Part shown: positions 63,771-64,000 of the stretch, one piece after another | How positions within the stretch are numbered: position 1 is the stretch's first letter | How the letters are laid out: each line of letters begins with the position of its first letter | NCBI RefSeq assembly: GCF_964656455.1 | Contig: NC_135720.1 | Location: 105,040,696-105,104,695, forward strand | Length of the DNA stretch: 64,000 bases | Direction of reading: 5' to 3' | Source of the DNA: Halichoerus grypus | Taxonomy: Eukaryota; Chordata; Mammalia; Carnivora; Phocidae | Program-made: the position numbers and the translations under genes | Notes under the pieces: generated by a model | Seen by the model: the letters and a program-made list of their open reading frames with translations, nothing else | What the model was told of the DNA's origin: nothing | Databases searched by the model: none

Positions 63771-64000
63771 TATCTTGTACTGTGTGAGTGTTGGTTAACT
63801 AGATTCATCACTTTCCTAAATGATGGCTAGCTAAGGAATAGGTGGGTGGACGGGTCACTGACCCTTTACCTCCTAGCTTCCGGCCTCAGCACTTACTCCT
63901 GCCCTGGCGATTAGCTCTGACCCTGCATGGACCTGAGGAGTCTCTCTGACTTCTGCCCCCTTCCTCAGGGTTGAATCCCACCCTACCATTTAGCTCTGAC
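63771..64000. other. Unique sequence to window end
   Basis: No gene or named repeat. GTTGAATCCCACCC and TTAGCTCTGACC near the end recur at 63,912 (TTAGCTCTGACC), possibly another short dispersed element cut by the window edge. Confidence 0.35.

Noticed and set aside
1..64000. Bacterial or phage features (operons, Shine-Dalgarno sites, integrons, IS elements)
   Set aside because: SINE, LINE, MIR and hAT content throughout shows mammalian nuclear DNA; such features do not apply.

Overview
This is repeat-rich, moderately GC-rich mammalian nuclear DNA from a carnivoran. The clearest marker is a tRNA-Lys-derived CAN-SINE of about 200 bp: a head with the A/B-box region, a TC-rich body, and an AATAAA-rich tail. 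About 26 copies occur on both strands. Their head and body match the type I know from bears, seals and mustelids rather than the canid or felid versions, so I suggest Caniformia/Arctoidea. I cannot resolve family or species. Old L1, L2, MIR, hAT (MER5/MER20-like) and Tigger remnants fit a eutherian background.

I found no protein-coding gene I would defend. The open frames are almost all shadows of GC-rich non-coding DNA, of SINEs (recurring S/L/P-rich peptides), or of a large minisatellite. The only recognisable coding remnants are L1 ORF2 fragments, two of them clearly dead. The window therefore reads as intergenic or intronic sequence with two CpG-rich promoter candidates.

Layout. 0-5 kb: one SINE, a MER20-like hAT with an 8-bp site duplication, and unique GC-rich DNA. 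5.1-5.6 kb: LTR-like block. 6-18 kb: SINEs, MIRs, two L2 3' ends, old L1 ends, and a tandem duplication of one SINE at 11.96-12.41 kb. 18-26 kb: old L1 and MIR pieces in unique sequence. 26.9-27.3 kb and 30.2-30.55 kb: two CpG islands with a near-perfect CTCF-type motif between them at 29.16 kb. The second island ends at a plausible splice donor. 31.5-34.4 kb: AT-rich, decayed plus-strand L1 carrying later insertions. 36.5-40.75 kb: a minisatellite of about 2.4 kb (unit about 40 bp, about 60 copies) with degenerate inverted monomers on both sides. A second, short, inverted array of the same unit lies at 57.2 kb. 41-50 kb: MIRs, a Tigger transposon with intact ends, and unique DNA. 50.95-55.4 kb: a 5'-truncated minus-strand L1 interrupted by five SINEs. 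55.4-64 kb: unique DNA with MIRs, simple repeats and AT-rich blocks that resemble conserved enhancers.

I did not find a new enzymatic or defence system. The most interesting features are structural: inverted minisatellites that seem to have grown from one ancient dispersed repeat, a post-insertion SINE duplication, two SINE pairs sharing one target duplication, a microsatellite that grew from a SINE tail, and the island/CTCF/island cluster. All repeat names come from memory of the families; no database was searched.
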